This document shows, one piece after another, positions 1-7,970 of a DNA stretch of 64,000 bases. The stretch is taken from positions 19,812 to 83,811 of the forward strand of contig NZ_JAPYZZ010000004.1 in the NCBI RefSeq assembly GCF_027460065.1, written 5' to 3'. The translations under genes and the position numbers were made by a program. Positions within the stretch are counted from its first letter, which is position 1, and each line of letters opens with the position of its first letter. The DNA is from Martinezella rhizogenes (GTDB lineage Bacteria > Pseudomonadota > Alphaproteobacteria > Rhizobiales > Rhizobiaceae). A model generated the notes under the pieces. The model had not been told where the DNA came from and ran no database searches. It saw only the letters and a program-made list of their open reading frames with translations.

Positions 1-1130
1 CCTTCGCGGATAGCGAAGCGCAGCTTTTCTTCCATCGCGATCGGAACGATCAGCTCGACTTCAACCGTGACGTTGTCGCCAGGCATAACCATTTCCGTGC
101 CTTCAGGAAGCGAAACGATACCGGTAACGTCAGTCGTACGGAAGTAGAACTGCGGACGGTAGTTCGTGAAGAACGGCGTATGACGGCCGCCTTCTTCCTT
201 CGTCAGGATGTAGGCTTCTGCCATGAACTTCTTGTGCGGCTTGACCGAACCCGGCTTGCACAGGATCTGACCACGCTCAACGCCGTCACGGGTAACGCCG
301 CGAACGAGTGCGCCGATGTTGTCGCCGGCCTGGCCCTGGTCGAGCAGCTTGCGGAACATTTCAACGCCGGTAACCGTCGTCTTCGAGGTCGGACGGATGC
401 CGACGATTTCGACTTCTTCACCAACCTTGACGATACCGCGCTCAACGCGACCCGTCACAACCGTACCACGGCCGGAGATCGAGAACACGTCTTCGATCGG
501 CATCAGGAACGGCTGGTCGATCGGACGCTCAGGCGTCGGGATGTAGGCGTCAACAGCGGCCATCAGCTCGCGGATCGCGTCTTCACCGATCTTCTTGTCA
601 GAATCTTCAAGAGCAGCGAGTGCCGAACCCTTGATGATCGGGATATCGTCGCCCGGGAAGTCGTAGGACGACAGAAGTTCGCGAACTTCCAGTTCAACGA
701 GCTCGAGAAGCTCGGCGTCGTCAACCTGGTCGACCTTGTTGAGGAACACGACGATGGCCGGAACGCCAACCTGACGGGCAAGCAGGATGTGCTCGCGGGT
801 CTGCGGCATCGGGCCGTCGGCAGCCGAGCAAACCAGGATCGCGCCGTCCATCTGGGCAGCACCGGTGATCATGTTCTTCACGTAGTCGGCGTGGCCGGGG
901 CAGTCAACGTGGGCGTAGTGACGGTTCGGCGTCTCATACTCAACGTGGGCCGTCGAAATCGTGATACCACGAGCCTTTTCTTCAGGAGCCGCGTCGATTT
1001 GGTCATACGCCTTGAACTCGCCGAAATACTTCGTGATCGCAGCAGTCAACGACGTCTTGCCGTGGTCGACGTGACCGATCGTGCCAATGTTGACGTGCGG
1101 CTTATTGCGCTCAAACTTGCTCTTTGCCAT
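1..1130 (-). CDS. tuf: Elongation factor Tu (C-terminal end outside window)
   Basis: The minus strand reads a full EF-Tu from the ATG at 1128-1130 to the window edge; about 376 codons are present, so roughly the last 15 residues of a ~391-residue protein are missing. EF-Tu is the GTPase that carries aminoacyl-tRNA to the ribosome. The N-terminus reads [19 protein letters not shown], followed by the P-loop GHVDHGKT, and the last visible stretch reads [16 protein letters not shown], typical of the C-terminal beta-barrel. It lies on the same strand as tRNA-Gly and tRNA-Tyr 4 kb upstream, a spread-out version of the bacterial tRNA-tufB arrangement. Alphaproteobacteria often carry two tuf copies; which one this is cannot be told from the window. 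Confidence 0.98.
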   Translation of the reverse strand, partial: MAKSKFERNKPHVNIGTIGHVDHGKTSLTAAITKYFGEFKAYDQIDAAPEEKARGITISTAHVEYETPNRHYAHVDCPGHADYVKNMITGAAQMDGAILVCSAADGPMPQTREHILLARQVGVPAIVVFLNKVDQVDDAELLELVELEVRELLSSYDFPGDDIPIIKGSALAALEDSDKKIGEDAIRELMAAVDAYIPTPERPIDQPFLMPIEDVFSISGRGTVVTGRVERGIVKVGEEVEIVGIRPTSKTTVTGVEMFRKLLDQGQAGDNIGALVRGVTRDGVERGQILCKPGSVKPHKKFMAEAYILTKEEGGRHTPFFTNYRPQFYFRTTDVTGIVSLPEGTEMVMPGDNVTVEVELIVPIAMEEKLRFAIRE

Positions 1131-1532
1131 GTGAATTGCTTCCTGTGAACGTGAAGTCGATTTCCCGGCGAACCGGTTTGGTGTCGCCGTTTAAGGCTTT
1201 GTAAGCGAATGCGCAAGACTTAATTGTGAAAGCGTCTTCGCGCGCGCTCCAAGCGTGCCCTGAGCCGCGTATATGGTATATGTTTTGCGACATTTAAACC
1301 CCTTGAGAGGGCATGGCCGGGGCAGCCAGACGAGCCCCTCCTCCAGCATTGCCGATCACTAATTAAGATATTTACATCACAACTTCTTTACCGGCACCGG
1401 CATGATGGCTTAAGGACATTTCATCGCCGGGGGGAGACGGGCGATTGGAACGAGACGCCGGGCACGCCGGCCGAGCTCTATATCGATCCTTCGCTTCCCC
1501 CGTGTCCTTATTATCCGTTTCAGGACCATTCC
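1131..1532. other. Intergenic region between tuf and terC-like gene
   Basis: About 400 bases hold the divergent control regions of tuf (leftwards) and the TerC-family gene (rightwards). Minus-strand translation of 1111-1293 gives only a shadow reading. I looked for a manganese (yybP-ykoY) riboswitch because TerC relatives often have one, but no convincing core motif is present. No RNA gene or repeat is recognised. Confidence 0.5.
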
Positions 1533-2165
1533 ATGGAAATCTTCACAGCCGCCGGTTTCACGGCATTCTTACAGGTCATTGCGATCGATCTCGTTCTGGC
1601 GGGCGACAATGCCATTGTTATCGGCCTTGCCGCCGCGGGTCTTCCCGCCCATCTTCGCCGCAAGGCCATTCTGGTCGGCATCATTGCCGCCACGGTTCTG
1701 CGCATCGCTTTTGCCGCAGTCACCGTGCAGTTGCTCGCCATTGTCGGCCTGCAATTGTTCGGCGGCCTGCTGCTCGCCTGGGTTTGCTGGAAGATGTGGT
1801 CGGAACTGCGCGAGGCCGCAGGCTCCATCGAAGACGAGGTGACGGACGACGAGGCGGATCTGACCAAGGGTCACAAGACCTTTTTCCAGGCCGCGACCCA
1901 GATCGTCATCGCCGATGTCTCGATGTCGCTGGACAATGTGCTTGCCGTTGCCGGTGCCGCGCAGGAACATGTGACGGTGCTGATCATCGGCCTCGTCGTT
2001 TCGATCGCGCTGATGGGCCTCGCCGCCAACTTCGTCGCCAAGCTGCTGCACCGCTATCGCTGGATTTCCTATCTCGGCCTGATGGTCATTATCTATGTGG
2101 CGCTCAACATGCTGTATCACGGCACGATTGAGGTTCTGCCCTATATCCAGTCCTATCTCGGCTGA
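1533..2165 (+). CDS. TerC family integral membrane protein (YjbE-like)
   Basis: The 210-residue protein is almost entirely hydrophobic, with about six or seven predicted membrane spans and a charged loop near residues 95-115. Two membrane-embedded acidic motifs mark the TerC family (COG0861): AGDNAIV around D25-N26 and SLDNVLAV around D134-N135. Relatives (Alx, YjbE, TerC) are linked to manganese or other metal-ion export and to metallation of exported proteins; that function is known for the family, not shown here. The start ATG follows a GGACCATTCC stretch, with the family's usual short N-terminus. The gene stands alone and ends in a strong terminator at 2192-2225. Confidence 0.9.
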   Translation: MEIFTAAGFTAFLQVIAIDLVLAGDNAIVIGLAAAGLPAHLRRKAILVGIIAATVLRIAFAAVTVQLLAIVGLQLFGGLLLAWVCWKMWSELREAAGSIEDEVTDDEADLTKGHKTFFQAATQIVIADVSMSLDNVLAVAGAAQEHVTVLIIGLVVSIALMGLAANFVAKLLHRYRWISYLGLMVIIYVALNMLYHGTIEVLPYIQSYLG

Positions 2166-2191
2166 GACCGCCGGCAGCAATGCTTCCCGAC

Positions 2192-2225
2192 AAGGCCCGG
2201 AAACGCCAGTTTCCGGGCCTTTTTC
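2192..2225 (+). terminator. Rho-independent terminator after TerC-family gene
   Basis: A perfect 13-bp stem (AAGGCCCGGAAAC at 2192-2204 pairing with 2209-2221) with a GCCA loop is followed by a T run. It sits 27 bases after the stop codon. Confidence 0.92.
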
Positions 2226-2430
2226 ATGACGCGCACCCATCGGGTCCGCACCTCCCGCCACAGCACTGGCAAAAGGGCGAGAATCAATCCCCGCACTTGC
2301 TGCAACATCATGATCAAACAGGGAAATCGTGATTTTTCGCCGATGGATTTTGGCAATTGAGGTCAGCCACGGGCAAGCCTAGGGAGCTAGGCAATAAGTC
2401 ATAATAATAAAAAGAAAGGTAAAGCTGCCA

Positions 2431-2544
2431 ATGGCTTATGACTGGAGCGGCGGGCGAACCCGCCGCCTTCGCCGGATGAAGCTGGGCGTCGTCGCCAGCT
2501 CACTCATCCTGCTGGCGCTTCTTGCGTCGCTCGTTCTCGGCTGA
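2431..2544 (+). CDS. Small single-span membrane protein (37 aa)
   Basis: This 37-codon frame begins at an ATG preceded by GAAAGGTAAAG, a good ribosome-binding region, and ends at TGA 2542-2544. The N-terminal half is basic (two RR pairs), and the C-terminal half (from about residue 18, GVVASSLILLALLASLVLG) is one strong hydrophobic helix, so a cytoplasmic N-terminus and one membrane span are predicted. Function is unknown. An AT-rich stretch (2395-2420) lies just upstream and could be its promoter. It stands alone between the TerC terminator and the convergent MliC-like gene. No family assignment is possible by eye. Confidence 0.5.
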   Translation: MAYDWSGGRTRRLRRMKLGVVASSLILLALLASLVLG

Positions 2545-2639
2545 ACGCGCGACGCGCGCACTCCCACGCTGACCGGCGGCATGGCAAGGTTTTCACAAAC
2601 CGCCCTGCCGCCGCTCCTTCAAGGGGATTTCTCCGACGA

Positions 2640-3008
2640 TCAGGACTTCTTGACGTCCACACAATGAACCGGCTTCTTCATGTCAGGATCAGCCATCAGA
2701 TCATAGAGATCGGCTTCGTCACCCTTCGACCACCAGACATAGATGCCGCCCTGATATTTGGCACCGGACCCGGAAATAACATTTGCGGCAATGGTCATGC
2801 CATCCTTGAACCCCAGCCGCACGAGGCTGACATCGCCGGCATTAAAATAGACGGCCTCCACCCGCTCGGCAGCGCATTGATAGGTGGTCTCCACCTTTTC
2901 GACCGCCGTGTCTTTCGGAAGCGGAATCACCAGATCTTCAGCCAGAGCGCCGGTCGCAGTCGAAAAAGCAAAGACTGCAAGGCATGGTACGGCAGCGAAT
3001 TTTTTCAT
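2640..3008 (-). CDS. MliC-family lysozyme-inhibitor-like secreted protein
   Basis: The 122-residue protein begins MKKFAAVPCLAVFAFS, a Sec signal peptide probably cleaved after ALA (residue 23). The mature part has the MliC/C-type lysozyme inhibitor pattern: an early YQC, then SGSGAKYQGG (compare the SASGARY loop that enters the lysozyme active site), YVWWSKGDEADLYD, and a late Cys (HC near the end) able to pair with the first Cys. Family members sit in the periplasm or outer membrane and block C-type lysozyme. The start was placed at 3008 because the upstream extension lacks a signal peptide and a GGAAAGGG ribosome site lies just before this ATG. No lipobox is seen, so it is probably soluble and periplasmic. 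Confidence 0.8.
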   Translation of the reverse strand: MKKFAAVPCLAVFAFSTATGALAEDLVIPLPKDTAVEKVETTYQCAAERVEAVYFNAGDVSLVRLGFKDGMTIAANVISGSGAKYQGGIYVWWSKGDEADLYDLMADPDMKKPVHCVDVKKS

Positions 3009-3179
3009 GATTGCCCTTTCCTGATTACACCCAACCATAAGGCATGGGTGCAAAGCCGAAATGAGGCGGCCGCCCATCACAGGTCAAAATTTTGAGGATA
3101 GGCGGCAGAGGCATTGTCAGAGTTCGTTACGACATCCGTATCGCAGCAGTTTCGCCGCGATACGCAGGCTAAGGCAGAG

Positions 3180-3275
3180 CTATAGAAACAGCCAGTAGGC
3201 AACGCCGAGTATCACCGTCCACATCAGCAGCGATATGGCCAGCACGGTGAGATAATTTCGAAATCGTCTGGTCAT
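3180..3275 (-). CDS. Possible 31-aa single-span membrane peptide
   Basis: The minus-strand frame from ATG 3275 to TAG at 3180-3182 encodes a short basic N-terminus (MTRRFRNYL) followed by about 20 hydrophobic residues with three tryptophans or tyrosines (LLMWTVILGVAYWLFL). Such a pattern suits a small inner-membrane peptide. The ribosome-binding region (GTGGGCGG) is weak and there is no homology evidence, so it may be chance. Confidence 0.35.
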   Translation of the reverse strand: MTRRFRNYLTVLAISLLMWTVILGVAYWLFL

Positions 3276-3630
3276 CCGCCCACATTGCCGACCAGCTGCC
3301 ATCAGACAGCCGAGTCGTTTAAATTGCTGGATGCGGATCGAGCCGCAGGATCAACTCTTTCTATCAAGAGACTGAATCCCAAGCCATTCGCAGATTTCAC
3401 CCACCCGAAAACGGGGTTGCCCATGTCGTGGGTTCCAAATCAAGGAAAACCCGCTCATCCGCAATCAGCTCCTGATCACGGATGAGCAAGAACATCCTCA
3501 TGCTCCGGCTACGCCGGCAAAGACTCATGCACGAATGATCGCAGCCGAATCGGCACATGCCCTAGCTGAAGCCGATTCAGAAATGCAGCGATGCCGGAGC
3601 AGCGACCATCGGCCGCCGCTCCCGCCCGTC
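3276..3630. other. Intergenic stretch, no clear gene
   Basis: About 355 bases without a convincing gene. Open frames here lack ribosome sites and protein-like composition. One perfect 9-bp hairpin is present: GCTCATCCG at 3453-3461 pairs with CGGATGAGC at 3479-3487. It is not followed by a T run, so its role is unknown. Confidence 0.4.
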
Positions 3631-4080
3631 TCAGCTTTTGAGAGCGGTGTTGCAGAGGCTCCAGTAGCCGCCGCCCTTCTGGATCCATTTCAGATCGCCG
3701 AGGGTGCCGTCATTCTTGTTCTTGTGATAGGAGTCGACGCAGGTTTTCAGGCGGGCCTTTCCGGGCGTCTCGCTTGAATATTTCTTATCGACAGCACTCG
3801 GAAAAGCGACGCCCTTCGGGGCCTTTATCGTTGCTTTTTCGGGTTCTTTATCGGTGGTGGCCGCGACCTGCTTGTCATCGGCGGCATCTTCAGCGGCTGC
3901 GTCGCTGCCACAGAACTTCGCGCGATAGTCGTTCCACTTGACATCCTTGGCAGAACCGTCGGCTTTCGCAGCCTGATACTTCACGCTGCACTCCTTCATG
4001 GTGAGTGCGGATGCGGGGGAGACAAACGCCGCCGATGCCAGCAGCGCAAATGATGAGAGAATGACAACCCTGTTAAACAT
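3631..4080 (-). CDS. Secreted protein with two Cys-flanked repeats, unknown function
   Basis: The 149-residue product begins with a signal peptide cleaved after PASA (about residue 25). The mature protein is two related units: a first unit starting KECSVKYQAAKADGS and ending YRAKFCG, and a second starting KTCVDSYHKNKNDGT and ending YWSLCN, joined by a Lys/Glu/Ala-rich linker. Each unit keeps a Cys near each end, an N/D-G turn and a K-W motif (DVKW, DLKW), suggesting two small disulphide-closed helical modules made by internal duplication. No enzyme motif is seen. The ATG at 4080 was chosen because it starts the signal peptide. It shares its upstream region with the divergent BA14K-type gene. 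Function unknown. Confidence 0.75.
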   Translation of the reverse strand: MFNRVVILSSFALLASAAFVSPASALTMKECSVKYQAAKADGSAKDVKWNDYRAKFCGSDAAAEDAADDKQVAATTDKEPEKATIKAPKGVAFPSAVDKKYSSETPGKARLKTCVDSYHKNKNDGTLGDLKWIQKGGGYWSLCNTALKS

Positions 4081-4347
4081 TGAAGACTCCCGGTTGCATG
4101 ATTGCCGGCCGACTATCCGACCGGATTTTCCACTTGTCAACGAGCAGTGCGGTAAGGACGGAAAGTCGAATTGACGGCGGAGGAAACGCACTCACCGAGC
4201 CCAATGCGTTTGTGGTGAAGGCGGCGTCGCATCACCAATCACGAACACCCATGCGCGAGGGACCTTGCATCCCGGTCTAGCCGCCTCAACGGACGCCTCT
4301 CGCCCTGCCGGAAGAATCACGTGTTCGTGTGCGATCACCTCTTCTCC

Positions 4348-4372
4348 GGAACGAATATCCTAAGTTTTCGTT
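4348..4372 (+). promoter_or_regulatory. EcfG-type general stress promoter for BA14K-family gene
   Basis: GGAAC (4348-4352), exactly 16 bases, then CGTT (4369-4372) matches the GGAAC-N16/17-CGTT consensus known for EcfG/RpoE2 sigma factors of alphaproteobacteria. Transcription would begin near 4380, giving a leader of about 25 bases before the ATG at 4404. Confidence 0.75.
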
Positions 4373-4403
4373 AGCATCTCGAACGAATAACGAGGATTTA
4401 CCG

Positions 4404-4730
4404 ATGTTGAGGATGCCGAAGACCATCTCCGCACTCGCTCTTGGCGTCGCGATGTCTGCCGCTTCTGTCATGCCCGCCCAAGCGCTGAGCCTCATACAGC
4501 CCGCCTACGAGCAGCAGGAACAGACACAGAATTCAGACGGGCGCAGCTACTCCGCCTCCGCCTTTGCCGCCGGTAAGGGCGAAGAAGCCTCAGCCAACGG
4601 CTATGCCCTGACGCAAGCCGAAATCAACCACGTCAAATGGTGCGCCGCGCGTTACGTCTCCTATCACCCTACCGACAACAGCTATATGGCGACTGCTGGC
4701 ACGCGGGCGCAGTGCGTCTCCCCCAATTAA
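4404..4730 (+). CDS. BA14K-family secreted protein
   Basis: The 108-residue protein has a signal peptide (cleavage after AQA, about residue 27), a low-complexity Gln/Ser/Ala region, and a C-terminal module of the BA14K type: HVKWCAARYVSYHPTDNSYM followed by AQCVSP. BA14K proteins, first described as Brucella immunoreactive proteins, are small and exported; lectin-like activity has been reported for one member. The start was chosen at 4404 because GAGG lies 9 bases upstream and the signal peptide begins there. An EcfG-type promoter at 4348-4372 predicts induction in stress or stationary phase. Confidence 0.82.
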   Translation: MLRMPKTISALALGVAMSAASVMPAQALSLIQPAYEQQEQTQNSDGRSYSASAFAAGKGEEASANGYALTQAEINHVKWCAARYVSYHPTDNSYMATAGTRAQCVSPN

Positions 4731-4847
4731 AACCGGCCCAGATGCGACGGGCCGCAGCCGACAAGATAAAATTTACCTTAAATTCTACGGATTTGAACCT
4801 TTATCCCCGCACGCCGTTGAACGCATGCCAACGGGGAAAACGCGACG

Positions 4848-5042
4848 ATGATGTGGAATCTTGAAAAACTCGAACGAGAGCGTATCGATCTGATCGAGGT
4901 GATTACCGCCCTGCGCCACATGGAGCGCCAGCCAACAGCAAATCGCCCCTCGATCTTTGAGGAAATCACGGCCCATATGGGAAGACTCAGCGAACTCGAC
5001 GCAGAGAAACAGCGGATTTGCTCGGCCCTGGAGGCAAGCTGA
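4848..5042 (+). CDS. Small helical hypothetical protein (64 aa)
   Basis: The frame starts at ATG 4848 (a second ATG follows at 4851) behind GGGGAAAACG. The product is highly charged and predicted helical, probably a short coiled coil: LEKLERERIDLIEVITALRH near the N-terminus and GRLSELDAEKQRICSALEAS at the end, with a central linker around residues 28-38. It lacks a signal peptide or membrane span, so it is cytoplasmic. It reads towards the tRNA-Gly gene, which lies on the opposite strand. Family and role not recognised. Confidence 0.6.
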   Translation: MMWNLEKLERERIDLIEVITALRHMERQPTANRPSIFEEITAHMGRLSELDAEKQRICSALEAS

Positions 5043-5102
5043 AAAGGCACCGCACAGTCAGAGAATGGCAGGCAAACAATATCGATCTCGCTGAGGAATT
5101 TC

Positions 5103-5176
5103 TGGAGCGGGTAGCGGGAATCGAACCCGCGTATTCAGCTTGGAAGGCTGCTGCTCTACCATTGAGCTATACCCGC
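5103..5176 (-). tRNA. tRNA-Gly (anticodon TCC)
   Basis: The minus strand folds into a 74-base cloverleaf: acceptor GCGGGTA/TACCCGC, D-arm with TAGCTCAATGGTAGAGC, anticodon loop CTTCCAA giving TCC, T-arm GCGGGTTCGAATCCCGC, and an encoded CCA end. It lies 25 bases after tRNA-Tyr and is probably co-transcribed with it. Confidence 0.97.
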
Positions 5177-5201
5177 GGTGGTGATTTCGATCCGTGCAGA
5201 A

Positions 5202-5286
5202 TGGTGGAGGGAGTTGGATTTGAACCAACGTAGGCGTAGCCAACGGATTTACAGTCCGTCCCCTTTAACCACTCGGGCATCCCTCC
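5202..5286 (-). tRNA. tRNA-Tyr (anticodon GTA)
   Basis: The 85-base minus-strand RNA has a class II fold with a long variable arm (between GTTGG and GTTGGTTCAAATCC), acceptor GGAGGGA/TCCCTCC, anticodon loop CTGTAAA giving GTA, and an encoded CCA. It is first in a Tyr-Gly pair transcribed towards tuf. Confidence 0.97.
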
Positions 5287-5495
5287 AGCTTTCTGCTAGG
5301 ATCGAGCGACCAAGCTCTACAGATTTCGCTGCGGCGAAGCGCCGTTGCGTCGTCTGTGGCGCGTATATGACGGCCTCGTTCGTTTCTGTCAACACGCCGT
5401 TTCACGAATTTTCGGGAAAAAATTCAAACCGCTTTGCAGCCCTGTGGATTATCGCGGGGGCTGGTGTGCGCCTCTCTGCGGAGATATAAGGCGCC

Positions 5496-6383
5496 ATGAG
5501 CAAAGACGATCCAAACGACAAATCCACCCGCGACACGCACTACGCCACCCTGCGCCGTGCCGTGCGCGATGCCAAACGCGAGCGCGGCGAAATTCCGACC
5601 CCGCAGCAGCCGAAGCGCCGCAACCGTGGTGCCGACGACTGGAAGCCGCCGCAGCTTGCGCCGGATCAGGTCCATCTTTACGGCTTGCACACCGTGCGCG
5701 CAGCGCTTGCCAATCCCGAACGAAAGCTCATCAAGCTGTCGGTTACCCTCAATGCCTTTGCGCGTCTGGATATCGGCGAAGCGGATGCCCAGCCCTTCCC
5801 GGTCGAGATTGTCTCGCCGCAGGATATCGACAAGGTGCTCGGCCCCGAGGCGATCCATCAGGGCGTCATGCTGGAAACCAGGCCGCTTCCCGTCAAGAAG
5901 CTTGACGCGCTGAAGAAAAGCCCGCTGATCCTCGTGCTCGACCAGGTGACCGACCCGCATAATGTCGGCGCCATCATGCGCTCGGCGGTCGCCTTCAATG
6001 CCGGCGCGGTCATCACCACCATCCGCCACAGCCCGACGGAATCAGGCGTGCTGGCAAAGTCCGCATCCGGCGCGCTGGAACTCATTCCCTATATCCAGAT
6101 CACCAACCTGGCCGACACATTGGGCGAGTTGCACAAACTCGGCTTCTTCTCGGTCGGTCTGGATTCGGAAGGCCCTGCCCCCATCGAGCAGACCTTCAGC
6201 GGCGCAAAGATCGCGCTGGTGCTGGGAGCCGAAGGCAAGGGCTTGCGGCAGAAGACCCGCGAAACCGTCTCGGCGCTTGCCCGTCTCGACATGCCGGGCG
6301 AGATCAAATCGCTCAACGTGTCGAATGCGGCGGCCATCGCCCTTTATGCAACGCAGCAATTTCTGGGCAAAGCGTCGTCCTGA
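5496..6383 (+). CDS. rlmB: 23S rRNA (guanosine-2'-O-)-methyltransferase, RlmB/TrmH type
   Basis: The 295-residue SpoU-family enzyme has a basic, disordered N-terminus (residues 1-50), a substrate-binding domain starting at HLYGLHTVRAAL, and the knotted SPOUT catalytic domain. All three signature motifs are clear: DPHNVGAIMRSA, ALVLGAEGKGLR and IKSLNVSNAAAIALY. RlmB methylates the ribose of G2251 (E. coli numbering) in the peptidyl-transferase loop using S-adenosylmethionine. The ATG follows GGAGATATAAGG. It is divergent from the tRNA-Tyr-Gly pair, a sensible setting for an RNA-modifying enzyme. TrmH-type activity on tRNA cannot be ruled out, but the N-terminal domain favours RlmB. Confidence 0.92.
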   Translation: MSKDDPNDKSTRDTHYATLRRAVRDAKRERGEIPTPQQPKRRNRGADDWKPPQLAPDQVHLYGLHTVRAALANPERKLIKLSVTLNAFARLDIGEADAQPFPVEIVSPQDIDKVLGPEAIHQGVMLETRPLPVKKLDALKKSPLILVLDQVTDPHNVGAIMRSAVAFNAGAVITTIRHSPTESGVLAKSASGALELIPYIQITNLADTLGELHKLGFFSVGLDSEGPAPIEQTFSGAKIALVLGAEGKGLRQKTRETVSALARLDMPGEIKSLNVSNAAAIALYATQQFLGKASS

Positions 6384-6459
6384 CGCTTACCCTTCCTTGC
6401 GAAATAACAAAGCGCAACGCATGCTGCGCCTTTGTCATTCGCATGGAGCACATCTCAAC

Positions 6460-6852
6460 ATGACCGAGCAGACCATCAAACCGACGGGCGAGCTGACACT
6501 CAGGACGCTCGCCATGCCGGCCGACGCCAATCCGGCCGGTGATATTTTCGGTGGCTGGGTCATGTCCCAGATGGACTTGGCAAGCGGCATCCGCGCCGCG
6601 GAACGGTCCCGCTGTCGCGTCGTCACCGCGGCTGTCAAGGAAATGGCTTTCGAACTGCCGGTGAAGATCGGCGACACCTTGTCGATCTATACCGATATCG
6701 CCCGTCTCGGCCGCACCTCGATCACGCTGACGGTCGAAGCCTGGGCGCAGCGGTCGCGTTACGACAAGCTGGAAAAGGTCACCGCCGGCACCTTCATCAT
6801 GGTGGCGATGGACGAAAACGGGCAGCCGACGCCCATTCCTCCAGCGGAGTGA
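6460..6852 (+). CDS. Acyl-CoA thioesterase, hotdog fold (YciA type)
   Basis: The 130-residue protein matches the YciA/acyl-CoA thioester hydrolase family: an early GELTLRTLAMPADANPAGDIFGG-type start, where the Asp of GDIFGG and the following helix (WVMSQMDLASGI) form the active site, then VTAAVKEMAF and FEL-PVKIGDTLSIY. These enzymes hydrolyse acyl-CoA to free acid and CoA in the cytoplasm. The start at 6460 gives the normal family length; a longer frame from 5962 is a shadow of rlmB. The next gene starts 5 bases after its stop, so the two are probably co-transcribed. Confidence 0.88.
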   Translation: MTEQTIKPTGELTLRTLAMPADANPAGDIFGGWVMSQMDLASGIRAAERSRCRVVTAAVKEMAFELPVKIGDTLSIYTDIARLGRTSITLTVEAWAQRSRYDKLEKVTAGTFIMVAMDENGQPTPIPPAE

Positions 6853-6857
6853 ACACG

Positions 6858-7451
6858 ATGGAGGCCGCCGTCAATGCCGCAGAGGCCTATTCGCACATCC
6901 GCGCGGTCATGGGCATGGTGGTCGGCCTCAGCCTTGCGCGCCTGCTGACCGGCCTTGCCGGTTTTGTGCAGCATCCGAAGAAGGAGCGCATCTATCCGCT
7001 GCATCTCGGCTGGGTGGCGTTCCTGTTTCTGATGCTTGTGCATTTCTGGTGGTGGGAGCACCGGCTTTCCGCCACCGGCCATGTGCTGGATTTCGGCGCC
7101 TTCCTTTTCCTCATCCTGTTCTGCTCGCTGTTCTATTTCCTCTGCGTGCTGCTGTTTCCCACTGACATGAAGGAATACAAGGGATACGAGGACTATTTCT
7201 TTTCCCGAAAAAGCTGGTTTTTCGCGTTTCTGGCCGCACTTTTCGTCACCGATGTCGGTGACACGCTGCTGAAGGGACATGACTACCTCGCCTCGCTCGG
7301 GCCGGAATATCTCATCCGAACCGCTATCTATGTTGTCCTGTTCACAGCCGCCGCCTTCATCGACAATCGCCGCTTTCACAGGTTCCTCGTGATCTTTGCG
7401 CTGGTCTACCAGATCGCCTGGATTTTCCGGACCTACGACCTGCTGGCCTGA
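6858..7451 (+). CDS. Integral membrane protein of unknown function
   Basis: The 197-residue product has five or six hydrophobic spans, one Trp-rich (LVHFWWWEHRLS), and short charged loops such as PTDMKEYKGYEDYF. I do not recognise a named family and see no catalytic motif. ATG 6858 was preferred over GTG 6849 because GGAG sits 8 bases upstream of it. It follows the thioesterase closely and is likely in the same operon. A role in the inner membrane is all that can be inferred. Confidence 0.8.
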   Translation: MEAAVNAAEAYSHIRAVMGMVVGLSLARLLTGLAGFVQHPKKERIYPLHLGWVAFLFLMLVHFWWWEHRLSATGHVLDFGAFLFLILFCSLFYFLCVLLFPTDMKEYKGYEDYFFSRKSWFFAFLAALFVTDVGDTLLKGHDYLASLGPEYLIRTAIYVVLFTAAAFIDNRRFHRFLVIFALVYQIAWIFRTYDLLA

Positions 7452-7520
7452 AGAACGCATCACCAAGTATCGTCATTGTGTCGCGGTGACATTTCGCCGC
7501 GAATATGACATTGCGATTGC

Positions 7521-7925
7521 ATGGGGATCATTCGCAGGATCATGCAGGACCGGAGTTCGGCGGGCGCCATCGCCACGCTGGCGATCCTGCTTTTTCTGTT
7601 GCAGGGCCTCGCCAATGGCCTGACCAGCGGCAACATGGCTATGGCCGCGCTGGCGGCGGATGAGGTCATCTGCTCCACCCACATGCCTGATGGCAGCGCA
7701 GGCAAGCAGGATCCTGTGGGAAAGATCGCCGCCGACTGCTGCGGCACGCTCTGCCGACTGGCATCGGCCACGATCGCCACCCTTCCTGTCACGTCCGTCG
7801 AACGTGCGGACCGGATCATTGCGGTCGGCGAAATCGCCTTTGTGAACTTCGATGCCGCGTTACCACCATCGCCACCCAATCTGGAATCGCGCCCACGCGC
7901 ACCGCCCGCCTCTCCGCACGCTTGA
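7521..7925 (+). CDS. Small secreted/anchored protein, DUF2946-like
   Basis: The 134-residue protein has one N-terminal hydrophobic segment (AIATLAILLFLLQGLANGL, residues 15-33) acting as signal or anchor, then a Cys-containing middle (VICSTHMPDG ... DCCGTLCRL) and a Pro-rich tail ending near RAPPASPHA. The STH-motif with following paired Cys and the PepSY gene just downstream resemble small DUF2946-type proteins that accompany metal or siderophore uptake genes; the assignment is tentative. The next gene begins 45 bases later, suggesting an operon. Confidence 0.6.
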   Translation: MGIIRRIMQDRSSAGAIATLAILLFLLQGLANGLTSGNMAMAALAADEVICSTHMPDGSAGKQDPVGKIAADCCGTLCRLASATIATLPVTSVERADRIIAVGEIAFVNFDAALPPSPPNLESRPRAPPASPHA

Positions 7926-7970
7926 GACCTTCCCGGCTTGCCGGAAATCAAACCTTTTGCGGAGACATTC

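Noticed and set aside
1300-1530. Possible manganese (yybP-ykoY) riboswitch ahead of the TerC-family gene
   Set aside because: TerC relatives often have one, but the conserved core sequence is not found.
1569-2261. 230-residue minus-strand frame opposite the TerC-family gene
   Set aside because: It is antisense to a well-supported gene with His/Gln/Arg-rich shadow composition.
3285-3485. 66-residue frame
   Set aside because: No ribosome site, no protein-like pattern, overlaps a hairpin.
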